A model generated the notes under the pieces. That model was not told the origin of the DNA. It did not search any database and saw only the letters and a program-made list of their open reading frames with translations. Shown here piece after piece: positions 53,563 to 59,268 of a stretch of 63,819 nucleotides of DNA (positions are counted from its first letter, which is position 1; each line of letters starts with the position of its first letter). Both the position numbers and the translations under genes were made by a program. This stretch comes from a virus: positions 1 through 63,819 of IMG/VR virus record IMGVR_UViG_3300049629_000862; one strand, written 5' to 3'.

Positions 53563-54021
53563 GTGAAAGAAAAATTTATTAATGCATATATGAAGGTAGC
53601 CGAAACGTTTGCCGAATTGTCATCGGCTCGGCGCCTTCATGTTGGCGCGATTATTGTAAAAGATGATCGTATCATTTCCATTGGTTATAATGGAATGCCC
53701 TCTGGTTGGGACAATGATTGTGAGGATTTAGTTGTCTATAGAAAAGAAATCGAACCTGGCATTTTTAACAACGAATATAAACATGAATGGAAAACAAAAC
53801 CCGAAGTCCTTCACGCTGAGACGAATGCAATTGCTAAGTTAGCTAAATCTACCGAATCTGGAAACGGCTCAACTTTATTTGTTACGCATGCACCTTGTAT
53901 GGATTGTGCAAAACTAGTTTATCAAAGTGGCATTAGTTCAGTTTACTATAGAAATACTTACCGTTCCGAAGATGGTATTAATTTTTTAAATGCTGCTGGA
54001 GTGAACGTAAACAGAGTATAA
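53563..54021 (+). CDS. cd: dCMP deaminase
   Basis: 152 residues from a GTG start after CGAGGTT. The zinc site is HAE (84-86) with PCMDC (111-115), and RLHVGAIIVKDDRIISIGYNGMPSG opens the fold. The extra Cys/His features of the phage dCMP deaminase are consistent (DNDCED). The enzyme turns dCMP into dUMP for thymidylate synthesis, helping phage DNA replication. It lies between two tRNA regions. Confidence 0.92.
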   Translation: MKEKFINAYMKVAETFAELSSARRLHVGAIIVKDDRIISIGYNGMPSGWDNDCEDLVVYRKEIEPGIFNNEYKHEWKTKPEVLHAETNAIAKLAKSTESGNGSTLFVTHAPCMDCAKLVYQSGISSVYYRNTYRSEDGINFLNAAGVNVNRV

Positions 54022-54046
54022 TTCACCAGATGAAAAATCCATTGCT

Positions 54047-54053
54047 CTAAATA
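54047..54053 (+). promoter_or_regulatory. Putative late promoter (CTAAATA)
   Basis: CTAAATAAAATGG in the 57-base gap before the SprT-like gene, 25 bases before its ATG. Confidence 0.45.
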
Positions 54054-54078
54054 AAATGGAGCATACCTGGAGGATTAT

Positions 54079-54594
54079 ATGCATCTCAGAGTGATCAATA
54101 GTCCAGAAAAAAATTTCACCCCATTTGTAAGAAAAGCCTCACTTTTTTATGCGGAATATCTGATGCCAAGTAAAAGGCTCAGAGATAACGTGCATCTAAA
54201 AATAAAGTTCAATAAAAAAAGTAACTATTGGGGTTTGGCATACATTGATGATAATAATGATGCTAAAAAACCTAGAAAGTTTGTAGTAGAATTACATCCT
54301 TGGATCGGCGCAAGAGAAATTTTTATAACCTTAGCACATGAAATGGTGCACATTCGACAATATGTCAAGGGTGACACCAATGAAAATTTATCCAAATGGA
54401 AAGGTGAAAGAATCAATTCAGAAGTGATGGATTATTACCATCATCCATGGGAAATGGAAGCTTATAGTTTAGAAACTTGTCTATATACCAAGTTCGCTAT
54501 AAAAGAACAATTATGGTATGTTTTTAAAGATATAGGTAATCCAGAATTACCAATCAAAGAAGAAAAAATAAAATGGAGAAGTAAACCAATTTAA
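54079..54594 (+). CDS. SprT-like zinc metalloprotease
   Basis: 171 residues with a GGAGG site. LAHEMVHIRQY gives the HExxH zinc motif (H87, E88, H91), and HPWEMEAY lies where the third ligand region of SprT-like proteins is found. Such enzymes are linked to DNA-protein crosslink repair in cells. In phages their role is not known. The ORF ends one base before the next ATG. Confidence 0.75.
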   Translation: MHLRVINSPEKNFTPFVRKASLFYAEYLMPSKRLRDNVHLKIKFNKKSNYWGLAYIDDNNDAKKPRKFVVELHPWIGAREIFITLAHEMVHIRQYVKGDTNENLSKWKGERINSEVMDYYHHPWEMEAYSLETCLYTKFAIKEQLWYVFKDIGNPELPIKEEKIKWRSKPI

Positions 54595-54595
54595 T

Positions 54596-55339
54596 ATGAA
54601 AACTGCTTTATTATTGACAGGTAATCCAAGATTTTCAAAAGACTTCGATTCACAGATACATAATCTAAAAAATAGCGAAATAGATTGGTATATTTGTTTT
54701 TGGAAAAGAGAAGAAGGTTTTGATCCAAAAATATCCAAAAATTGGCATGTGAAAAATTCTTGGCAAGTGTTGGAAAAAATAAAACCTTTTCTTCCACCTG
54801 GGCATAGAATTAAATATATTGAACTTCTCGATCCTAACGATTACTCCGTTTTGCCTTACGATTATCAAGACTATTACAGTAATCCAATAAACATCTGGCA
54901 ACAATATAAAATATTACAATATTGTGATAGGTGGAGAAGAGAATTAGATTCTTATGATTTAGTTATTCGTTCAAGAACAGATTTAGGGCTTAGTGAAAAT
55001 ATCGATTTAAAATTGGCGTACAGTTGTTTGTCTAAAGATTCGAAGGTCATTTATACACCTAATAATCAAAGAAACGGCTATATAGCAAATGTCGGTGGTT
55101 ATCAAACCGGATTTTGTGACCAATTTGCAATAGGGTTACCACACATAATATCGGCATATTGTGATTCTATAGATAAATTTCATGATTTGTATATGTCAGG
55201 CACAAAATACAATCCGGAATATCTTTTACAAACTGCACTGATGAACGAAGGTATAACTTGGCCTCCAACTTCTTTTGAGATAATAAGAGAAAATATACAC
55301 TGGCAACCTATTGACCATGGAAAATGGGCGAACGTGTAA
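54596..55339 (+). CDS. Glycosyltransferase-like protein (RSRTD / DQFAIG motifs)
   Basis: 247 residues. ALLLTGNPRFSKDFDSQI opens the protein, with YDLVIRSRTDLGLSENIDL near the middle and TGFCDQFAIGLPHIISAY later. The same order of motifs occurs in the gene at 48573 (RYRPD, DQFAIG), so the genes are paralogues about 6 kb apart. It probably transfers a sugar from a nucleotide donor; residues for catalysis are not confirmed. Confidence 0.6.
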   Translation: MKTALLLTGNPRFSKDFDSQIHNLKNSEIDWYICFWKREEGFDPKISKNWHVKNSWQVLEKIKPFLPPGHRIKYIELLDPNDYSVLPYDYQDYYSNPINIWQQYKILQYCDRWRRELDSYDLVIRSRTDLGLSENIDLKLAYSCLSKDSKVIYTPNNQRNGYIANVGGYQTGFCDQFAIGLPHIISAYCDSIDKFHDLYMSGTKYNPEYLLQTALMNEGITWPPTSFEIIRENIHWQPIDHGKWANV

Positions 55340-55405
55340 ATATTTTTATAAAAAATTAATAAAAAGCCTATATACCTGTATATTAAATTTTTTACGGAGA
55401 TTTTT

Positions 55406-55510
55406 GTGTTAGTCTTATCCAAACCTACCTTTACAACATGCGAGTATCGCCCAAGCATTGCCGGCGATAATCTGTCATGGATACAAGGTACAAGGGGTTT
55501 GATGAGTTAA
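55406..55510 (+). CDS. Possible 34-residue ORF
   Basis: A GTG start six bases after a GGAG box opens a 34-codon frame (VLVLSKPTFTTCEYRPSIAG...), ending at TAA before the intrinsic terminator. There is no known similarity and only weak support for translation. The surrounding 320-base gap holds no other gene. Confidence 0.3.
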   Translation: MLVLSKPTFTTCEYRPSIAGDNLSWIQGTRGLMS

Positions 55511-55536
55511 AGTTCCAAAAAGTTCCAAAAATTCTC

Positions 55537-55568
55537 AAACCCCTAGATCGAAAGACTAGGGGTTTTTT
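55537..55568 (+). terminator. Intrinsic terminator upstream of the tRNA cluster
   Basis: AAACCCCTAG and CTAGGGGTTT form a 10-bp perfect stem around a 9-base loop, followed by a T run. It isolates the tRNA cluster from the upstream genes. Confidence 0.9.
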
Positions 55569-55570
55569 GT

Positions 55571-55622
55571 TGTTGTATAAAAACAACAGTGTATTGCCAA
55601 GACAAGCAAATGCTACTATAAT
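55571..55622 (+). promoter_or_regulatory. tRNA promoter with upstream inverted repeat (1)
   Basis: TTGCCA (55594-55599), 17-base spacer, TATAAT (55617-55622). Directly upstream is GTTGT-N6-ACAAC (55572-55587). The same inverted repeat and spacing precede two more tRNA promoters, so it could be an operator or activator site. Confidence 0.8.
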
Positions 55623-55659
55623 ACACATATACGTTCTTTAAAAATTAGATGTAACTTGT

Positions 55660-55733
55660 TGGGGTGTGGTGAAATGGTATCACACAGGATTTTGATTCCC
55701 GTATTCTTGGTTCGATTCCAAGCACCCCTGCCA
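55660..55733 (+). tRNA. tRNA-Gln(TTG)
   Basis: Acceptor TGGGGTG/CACCCCT, anticodon loop TTTTGAT with TTG, T-loop TTCGATT, encoded CCA. The body closely resembles bacterial tRNA-Gln, but the 1:72 pair is U-U. Confidence 0.93.
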
Positions 55734-55740
55734 AAATTTA

Positions 55741-55828
55741 GGAAGCGTGGTCGAGTGGTCTATGGCGCCAGTCTTGAAATCTGGAGGTCCGAAAGGGTCC
55801 GTGAGTTCGAATCTCACCGCTTCCGCCA
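55741..55828 (+). tRNA. tRNA-Ser(TGA)
   Basis: Class II tRNA with acceptor GGAAGCG/CGCTTCC, anticodon loop CTTGAAA, a long variable arm (GGTCCGAAAGGGTCC) and encoded GCCA. Confidence 0.95.
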
Positions 55829-55836
55829 AATTTAAT

Positions 55837-55926
55837 GGAGTGATCCCATAATGGTATTGGAGCGGATTGCTAATCCGTCGGTTTGCGAAAGCAGGCTTCT
55901 GGGTTCGAGTCCCAGTCACTCCGCCA
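55837..55926 (+). tRNA. tRNA-Ser(GCT)
   Basis: Class II tRNA with acceptor GGAGTGA/TCACTCC, anticodon loop TTGCTAA, a long variable arm and encoded GCCA. Confidence 0.95.
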
Positions 55927-55928
55927 AC

Positions 55929-56023
55929 GGTAGGTAGCACTGGTGTGCGGCTGAGTCTTATAAGCTCGGGAGATCGGTCAGATGGGCTGAAACGGAAGGG
56001 TTCGAATCCCTTACCTACTACCA
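55929..56023 (+). tRNA. Class II tRNA with TAT anticodon (Ile by anticodon)
   Basis: Acceptor GGTAGGT/ACCTACT, anticodon loop CTTATAA, a long variable arm with stem TCAG-ATGGG-CTGA, T-arm AAGGG-TTCGAAT-CCCTT, encoded CCA. TAT would read ATA (Ile), but Ile tRNAs have a short variable loop. The D-arm is also compact. Its amino acid identity is therefore uncertain. Confidence 0.7.
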
Positions 56024-56030
56024 AATACAT

Positions 56031-56108
56031 GCACAGGTGGCAGAGAGGCCCAATGCAAGAGTCTGCAAAACTCTAAAGCCGTCGGTTCGAATCCGACCCT
56101 GTGCTCCA
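56031..56108 (+). tRNA. tRNA-Cys(GCA)
   Basis: Acceptor GCACAGG/CCTGTGC, anticodon loop CTGCAAA, T-loop TTCGAAT, discriminator T and encoded CCA, all typical of tRNA-Cys. Confidence 0.94.
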
Positions 56109-56124
56109 GTTGCAATAAAACAAC

Positions 56125-56178
56125 GTTGTAAAAATACAACAAAATCGAAGTTGACAACGGTACCAATACCTGTATAAT
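56125..56178 (+). promoter_or_regulatory. tRNA promoter with upstream inverted repeat (2)
   Basis: TTGACA (56151-56156), 16-base spacer, TATAAT (56173-56178), preceded by GTTGT-N6-ACAAC (56125-56140). Same architecture as the promoters at 55571 and 57104. Confidence 0.8.
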
Positions 56179-56239
56179 TGATTCTGTTGTCGATGCAGTA
56201 GTGATAACAAACGATCTTTAAAAAAAATAGCTGTTCAAT

Positions 56240-56314
56240 GCACGGTTCGTCTATCGGTTAGGACGCTAGCCTTTCACGCTGGAAAGACGGGTTCGATTCC
56301 CGTACCGTGTACCA
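56240..56314 (+). tRNA. tRNA-Glu(TTC)
   Basis: Acceptor GCACGGT/ACCGTGT, D-arm GTC...GAC, anticodon loop CTTTCAC, T-arm CGGGT-TCGATTC, encoded ACCA. First tRNA after promoter 2. Confidence 0.93.
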
Positions 56315-56435
56315 TATTGAAGCACATTAGAATCTGTAAAAAGATCCAGGGTTGGTACACCTCATGACTTTCGGCCGTGCTGAGTTTACGGAAACAAGCG
56401 GAAGCATGCATAGACCGTAGTGTGTTTCAATATGG
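56312..56435 (+). ncRNA. Stem-closed RNA element 1 in the tRNA cluster
   Basis: CCATATTGAAGCACA (56312-56326), beginning in the CCA of tRNA-Glu, pairs with TGTGTTTCAATATGG (56421-56435) as a 15-bp helix that can extend by three pairs. It encloses about 94 bases with small hairpins (for example GTTT-acgg-AAAC). No gene or tRNA is inside. A second element with the same first strand lies at 56851. The 56436-56609 stretch that follows shows only weak hairpins, such as TCCC-GTAA-GGGA, and no gene. Confidence 0.55.
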
Positions 56436-56609
56436 TAATAGGGTTCTGTCCCGTAAGGGAATGGTAACGAAAGTGCCTTCCAATATGTTCGGTGGCCAAC
56501 GAGCATAGATGCGGAATGTATGAGTAGAGAGGTGAACGAAAGTTTGCGATAAAGCCCCGGTAGGCCTAAGCATGTAATGTGTACAAAGTACATCCCTGTA
56601 TCAATTTTC

Positions 56610-56696
56610 GGGTGCGTAGCCAAATGGTTGACGGCAGCAGACTGTAAATCTGTGACATAAGAAACGCTGGTGGTTCGAATCCATCCGCACCCACCA
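56610..56696 (+). tRNA. tRNA-Tyr(GTA)
   Basis: Class II tRNA with acceptor GGGTGCG/CGCACCC, anticodon loop CTGTAAA, long variable arm, T-loop TTCGAAT, discriminator A and encoded CCA. Confidence 0.95.
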
Positions 56697-56698
56697 AT

Positions 56699-56772
56699 GC
56701 GGGTATAACTTAGTGGTAAAGTAGCTGGCTTTTAACCAGCAAATCCGAGTTCGATTCTCGGTGCCCGTACCA
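56699..56772 (+). tRNA. tRNA-Lys(TTT)
   Basis: Acceptor GCGGGTA/TGCCCGT with wobble pairs, anticodon stem GCTGG/CCAGC and loop CTTTTAA, T-loop TCGATTC, encoded ACCA. Confidence 0.92.
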
Positions 56773-56776
56773 AATT

Positions 56777-56853
56777 GCCCTCTTACTCCAATTGGTAGAG
56801 AGGACGGTCTTAGAAGCCGTAGAGTCTCAGTTCGAATCTGAGAGAGGGCACCA
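56777..56853 (+). tRNA. tRNA with TAG anticodon (Leu by anticodon, class I body)
   Basis: Acceptor GCCCTCT/AGAGGGC, anticodon stem ACGGT/GCCGT with loop CTTAGAA, variable loop of five bases, T-arm CTCAG-TTCGAAT-CTGAG, encoded ACCA. TAG reads CTA (Leu), but bacterial Leu tRNAs have a long variable arm, so identity needs testing. Confidence 0.75.
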
Positions 56854-56948
56854 TATTGAAGCATTCTAAACTGGACGCAGGATCGGGGAAAGTCAAAAGC
56901 GGGTTGATCACCACAAGTAGACTGGAGATCAAGAGTGCTTTAATATGG
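56851..56948 (+). ncRNA. Stem-closed RNA element 2 in the tRNA cluster
   Basis: CCATATTGAAGCA (56851-56863) repeats the first strand of element 1 exactly and pairs with TGCTTTAATATGG (56936-56948); four more pairs follow inside (TTCT/AGAG, one a wobble). The closing helix touches the CCA of the upstream tRNA and the first two bases of tRNA-Asp, so folding could compete with or guide tRNA processing. The 72-base interior has no similarity to a known gene. Confidence 0.55.
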
Positions 56949-57021
56949 TTCCATAGTATATCGGCGAGTATAGCGCCCTGTCACGGCGCAGGAACGGGTT
57001 CGAATCCCGTTGGGACCGCCA
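56947..57021 (+). tRNA. tRNA-Asp(GTC)
   Basis: Acceptor GGTTCCA/TGGGACC, anticodon stem GCGCC/GGCGC with loop CTGTCAC, T-loop TCGAATC, encoded GCCA with the G73 expected for Asp. Confidence 0.94.
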
Positions 57022-57023
57022 AT

Positions 57024-57097
57024 ACCTGATTAGCTCAAAGGTAGAGCACCCGGCTGATAACCGGAAGACACTGGATCGTTACCAGTATCAGGTACCA
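57024..57097 (+). tRNA. tRNA-Ile(GAT) with unusual T-loop
   Basis: Acceptor ACCTGAT/ATCAGGT, D-stem GCTC/GAGC, anticodon loop CTGATAA, encoded ACCA. The T-arm ACTGG-ATCGTTA-CCAGT lacks T54 and A58 (A54/T58 instead), an inversion of a highly conserved tertiary pair. Confidence 0.85.
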
Positions 57098-57103
57098 GAT
57101 TTA

Positions 57104-57152
57104 GTTGTTTATATACAACAGTATTGCCAAGTTCGATATATAGTTATATAAT
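57104..57152 (+). promoter_or_regulatory. tRNA promoter with upstream inverted repeat (3)
   Basis: GTTGT-N6-ACAAC (57104-57119), TTGCCA (57124-57129), 17-base spacer, TATAAT (57147-57152). The -35 context GTATTGCCAAG is the same as at promoter 1. Confidence 0.82.
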
Positions 57153-57221
57153 GTTTTTCAAGTCGGGAGACTTTAAGAAGTACGCCGTTTCCTTCGGGTA
57201 ACCCTGTATACGGTAAGCAGG

Positions 57222-57420
57222 ATTTTTATTGTTGTCGTTTTGGAAAATACCTGTGAACGCAGGTTAGTGAATCTGTCAATGTGTGGTTAATTCGAATAGA
57301 CCACGTATACAGTTGTTATCAAGTGAAGACCTTTTGGACGCATTAGGAATAAGCTTGGTCGTTAAAATCAAACGCCAGTACGGTGAAGGCTGGCTATAAC
57401 GAAACGACAACAATAAAAAT
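57222..57420 (+). ncRNA. Stem-closed RNA element 3 upstream of tRNA-Ala
   Basis: Bases 57222-57240 (starting ATTTTTATTGTTG) pair perfectly over 19 bp with 57402-57420. Inside are three hairpins: ACCTG-TGAACG-CAGGT (57249-57264), ATGTGTGGT/ACCACGTAT (57279-57308) and GCCAG/CTGGC (57374-57394). The helix ends one base before tRNA-Ala. A leader with AAGTC-GGGA-GACTT lies between promoter 3 and the element. The fold looks like a multibranched RNA; no protein gene or known RNA family was recognised here. Confidence 0.65.
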
Positions 57421-57421
57421 T

Positions 57422-57496
57422 GGGCTGCTAGTGATAATGGGAGCACGCCGCCTTTGCACGGCGGAGGTTGGAGTTCGATCCTCCAGCGGTCCACCA
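57422..57496 (+). tRNA. tRNA-Ala(TGC)
   Basis: Acceptor GGGCTGC/GCGGTCC, anticodon stem CCGCC/GGCGG with loop TTTGCAC, T-arm GGAGT-TCGATC, encoded ACCA. Note G3-U70, the alanine identity pair. Confidence 0.94.
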
Positions 57497-57502
57497 AGTT
57501 TC

Positions 57503-57576
57503 GCCCCTATAGTTAAATGGTATAACAGTTGACTTGTAATCATCAATTTCCAGTTCGATTCCGGGTGGGGGCACCA
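57503..57576 (+). tRNA. tRNA-Thr(TGT)
   Basis: Acceptor GCCCCTA/TGGGGGC, anticodon loop CTTGTAA, T-loop TTCGATT, encoded ACCA. One T-T mismatch lies in the anticodon stem and an A-C mismatch in the T-stem. Confidence 0.9.
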
Positions 57577-57584
57577 ATTTTAAG

Positions 57585-57662
57585 CCGAGTGTAGGATAGC
57601 CCGGTCATTCCGCCTGCTTTGGGAGCAGGAAATCGTGTGTTCGAATCACACCACTCGGACCA
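57585..57662 (+). tRNA. tRNA-Pro(TGG)
   Basis: Acceptor CCGAGTG/CACTCGG, anticodon stem CCTGC/GCAGG with loop TTTGGGA, T-loop TTCGAAT, encoded ACCA. Confidence 0.93.
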
Positions 57663-57668
57663 GTTTAT

Positions 57669-57744
57669 TCCGGAGTAGCACAGAGGTAGTTGCGTCTGAC
57701 TGTTAATCAGAATGTCGTTGGTTCGATCCCAGCCTCCGGAGCCA
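57669..57744 (+). tRNA. tRNA-Asn(GTT)
   Basis: Acceptor TCCGGAG/CTCCGGA, anticodon stem TCTGA/TCAGA with loop CTGTTAA, T-loop TTCGATC, G73, encoded CCA. Confidence 0.94.
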
Positions 57745-57750
57745 GTTGAA

Positions 57751-57825
57751 GGTAATGTAGCATAACGGTAGTGCGCCTCCTTCATACGGAGAAAAGTGTT
57801 GGTTCAACTCCAACCATTACCACCA
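57751..57825 (+). tRNA. tRNA-Met or Ile2 (CAT)
   Basis: Acceptor GGTAATG/CATTACC, anticodon loop TTCATAC, T-arm GTTGG-TTCAACT-CCAAC, encoded ACCA. Without knowing C34 modification, Met and Ile2 (lysidine) cannot be told apart. Confidence 0.88.
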
Positions 57826-57837
57826 AAGGAGATTATT

Positions 57838-58725
57838 ATGTTGTTGGATGAAATTATTTCTGTTCCATATACTACTCATCCTAAGATGACGAAAAATAAA
57901 GGCAACATTTTCAACAAAACTCCAAATTTAGATTATATTCGTTCTAAAGAAAAAGAGTTAAAACAATTTGCTCCTGATTTGTGTGCCGAGACATTTGAAA
58001 ATATCTCAAAGCAACTTGTTCGAAAAAGTTCAATCTACTGTGGTGTACCACAAACAGATTCAATGATTGAATTTGCAATGAATTTTGAAGAAGATGTTGC
58101 AATTATGCATAACGGAAAATTATCAGGAATTTGTTTCTGTTTTCCAAGCAGTTGGATTCCTAAAAAACGCATAGGTATGTCTCTAGAAGATATTCATTCA
58201 CAAGTTGCGGATAATGAAAGACTTATAAAAATGAGCGCAAAAATTGCAAGCACAATGGCTGATCCTGTTTTAGGTTCTTTTCGAAGATATGTATGGACGA
58301 TTACAAATAATCCTGAATTGAGTAATCATCCAAAAAGAAAAAGTATGATTGTTCCTAAAAGTTTAGATGATTTGTATTTTAGACTTGAAACTCAAACAAC
58401 TGCACCTATAGGTGACTGTGTGACAAGTTTGTTCTTTGTTAAAGTTCAAGTAATTCCTCTTAGTCATGTCTGGGGAAGTTACGGTAAACTAATTACTAAC
58501 AGTGTAAATTCTATGAGTGATGCAATCTTGGAATACAAAAATCTAAAGCATATTAAAACGGTCCTTAGTTCAATGGATCAGAACACCGGGCTACGAACCC
58601 GTGAGGTTGGGAGTTCGAATCTCTCAGGACCGGCCAACCATAATTTGAAAGATGAGTATTATGATATTCTTACAACTGAAGATTGTTTAGTTAAAGATTC
58701 TCCCAGTGGTGTAAAGGCAACATAA
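57838..58725 (+). CDS. HODM-like (DUF3445) protein with a tRNA embedded in its 3' end
   Basis: 295 residues from the ATG at 57838 after AAGGAG (the longer frame starts inside the tRNA). Residues about 80-150 (EFAMNFEEDVAIMHNGKLSGICFCFPSSWIPKKRIGMSLEDIHSQV-type) and FRLETQTTAPI near 180 match the HODM/DUF3445 family, heme-dependent oxidative N-demethylase subunits. After about residue 240 the frame reads through tRNA-Arg(ACG) at 58559-58636 without a stop and only ends inside tRNA-Trp. The last 55 residues are thus not family sequence. The true stop was probably lost when the tRNA was inserted. Confidence 0.68.
   Translation: MLLDEIISVPYTTHPKMTKNKGNIFNKTPNLDYIRSKEKELKQFAPDLCAETFENISKQLVRKSSIYCGVPQTDSMIEFAMNFEEDVAIMHNGKLSGICFCFPSSWIPKKRIGMSLEDIHSQVADNERLIKMSAKIASTMADPVLGSFRRYVWTITNNPELSNHPKRKSMIVPKSLDDLYFRLETQTTAPIGDCVTSLFFVKVQVIPLSHVWGSYGKLITNSVNSMSDAILEYKNLKHIKTVLSSMDQNTGLRTREVGSSNLSGPANHNLKDEYYDILTTEDCLVKDSPSGVKAT
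58559..58636 (+). tRNA. tRNA-Arg(ACG), inside the HODM-like frame
   Basis: Acceptor CGGTCCT/AGGACCG, anticodon stem CCGGG/CCCGT with loop CTACGAA, T-arm GGGAG-TTCGAAT-CTCTC, encoded GCCA. ACG (usually inosine-modified by TadA) reads CGN codons. Confidence 0.93.
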
Positions 58726-58773
58726 GAGTCTCCAAAACTTTTGATTGCGGTTCGAATCCGTACTGGGAGGCCA
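58700..58773 (+). tRNA. tRNA-Trp(CCA)
   Basis: Acceptor CTCCCAG/CTGGGAG, anticodon loop CTCCAAA, T-loop TTCGAAT, G73, encoded CCA. The stop codon of the HODM-like frame lies within its D-arm. Confidence 0.9.
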
Positions 58774-58791
58774 TTTTATCAGAGGTGGATT

Positions 58792-59262
58792 ATGTACAAC
58801 AAAAAAATTAATCTAGAAGAAGTTAAATCGTTTATTGAAAGCTGTGGTCCCAATACCAAAGTTTATCTTGGTTGTGACTCGGAAAAAGTTAAAATGAATG
58901 GTGTTTGGCATGCTGATTATATTATAGCCATTGTTGTGCATATGAATAGCAAAAATGGTTGTAAAATTTTCGGGCAAATCACTCGTGAACGTGACTATGA
59001 TCAAGCTCGCAATAAGCCACGTATGCGTCTGATGAATGAAGTTTATAAAGTTGCAGAAATGTATCTGAATCTTGCGGCAATCATTGATGTGGATATTGAA
59101 GTACATCTTGACATTAACCCAAATGAAGAGTATAATTCAAATATCGTAATTAATGAAGCAATTGGCTATATAAAAGGCATGTGTAATGTTGTTCCTCTTG
59201 TAAAACCAAATGCTTTTGCTGCGTCTTATGCAGCAGATAGATTGAAGAGTCTTGCAGCATAG
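58792..59262 (+). CDS. DUF458 (YkuK-like, RNase H fold) protein
   Basis: 156 residues from the ATG at 58792 after AGAGGTGG; the frame also runs back into tRNA-Trp. KVYLGCDSEKVK opens the RNase H-like sheet with an Asp-Ser motif; IEVHLDINPNEEYNSNIVINEAIGYIKGM and PNAFAASYAADRLK complete the DUF458 pattern. The fold suggests a nuclease-like role, although activity is not known. It lies between tRNA-Trp and tRNA-Gly within the cluster. Confidence 0.75.
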   Translation: MYNKKINLEEVKSFIESCGPNTKVYLGCDSEKVKMNGVWHADYIIAIVVHMNSKNGCKIFGQITRERDYDQARNKPRMRLMNEVYKVAEMYLNLAAIIDVDIEVHLDINPNEEYNSNIVINEAIGYIKGMCNVVPLVKPNAFAASYAADRLKSLAA

Positions 59263-59268
59263 AATATA

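Noticed and set aside
56315-56609. Group I intron, RNase P RNA or hammerhead ribozyme
   Set aside because: No P/Q/R/S elements, no RNase P core motifs and no complete hammerhead core (CTGATGA with GAAA) were found.
55680-57785. Minus-strand ORFs across the tRNA cluster (for example 56327-56623, 56601-56864, 57543-57785)
   Set aside because: They are antisense reads of tRNA genes with the typical spurious text (NRTRI, WDRTND). No ribosome sites or protein features support them.
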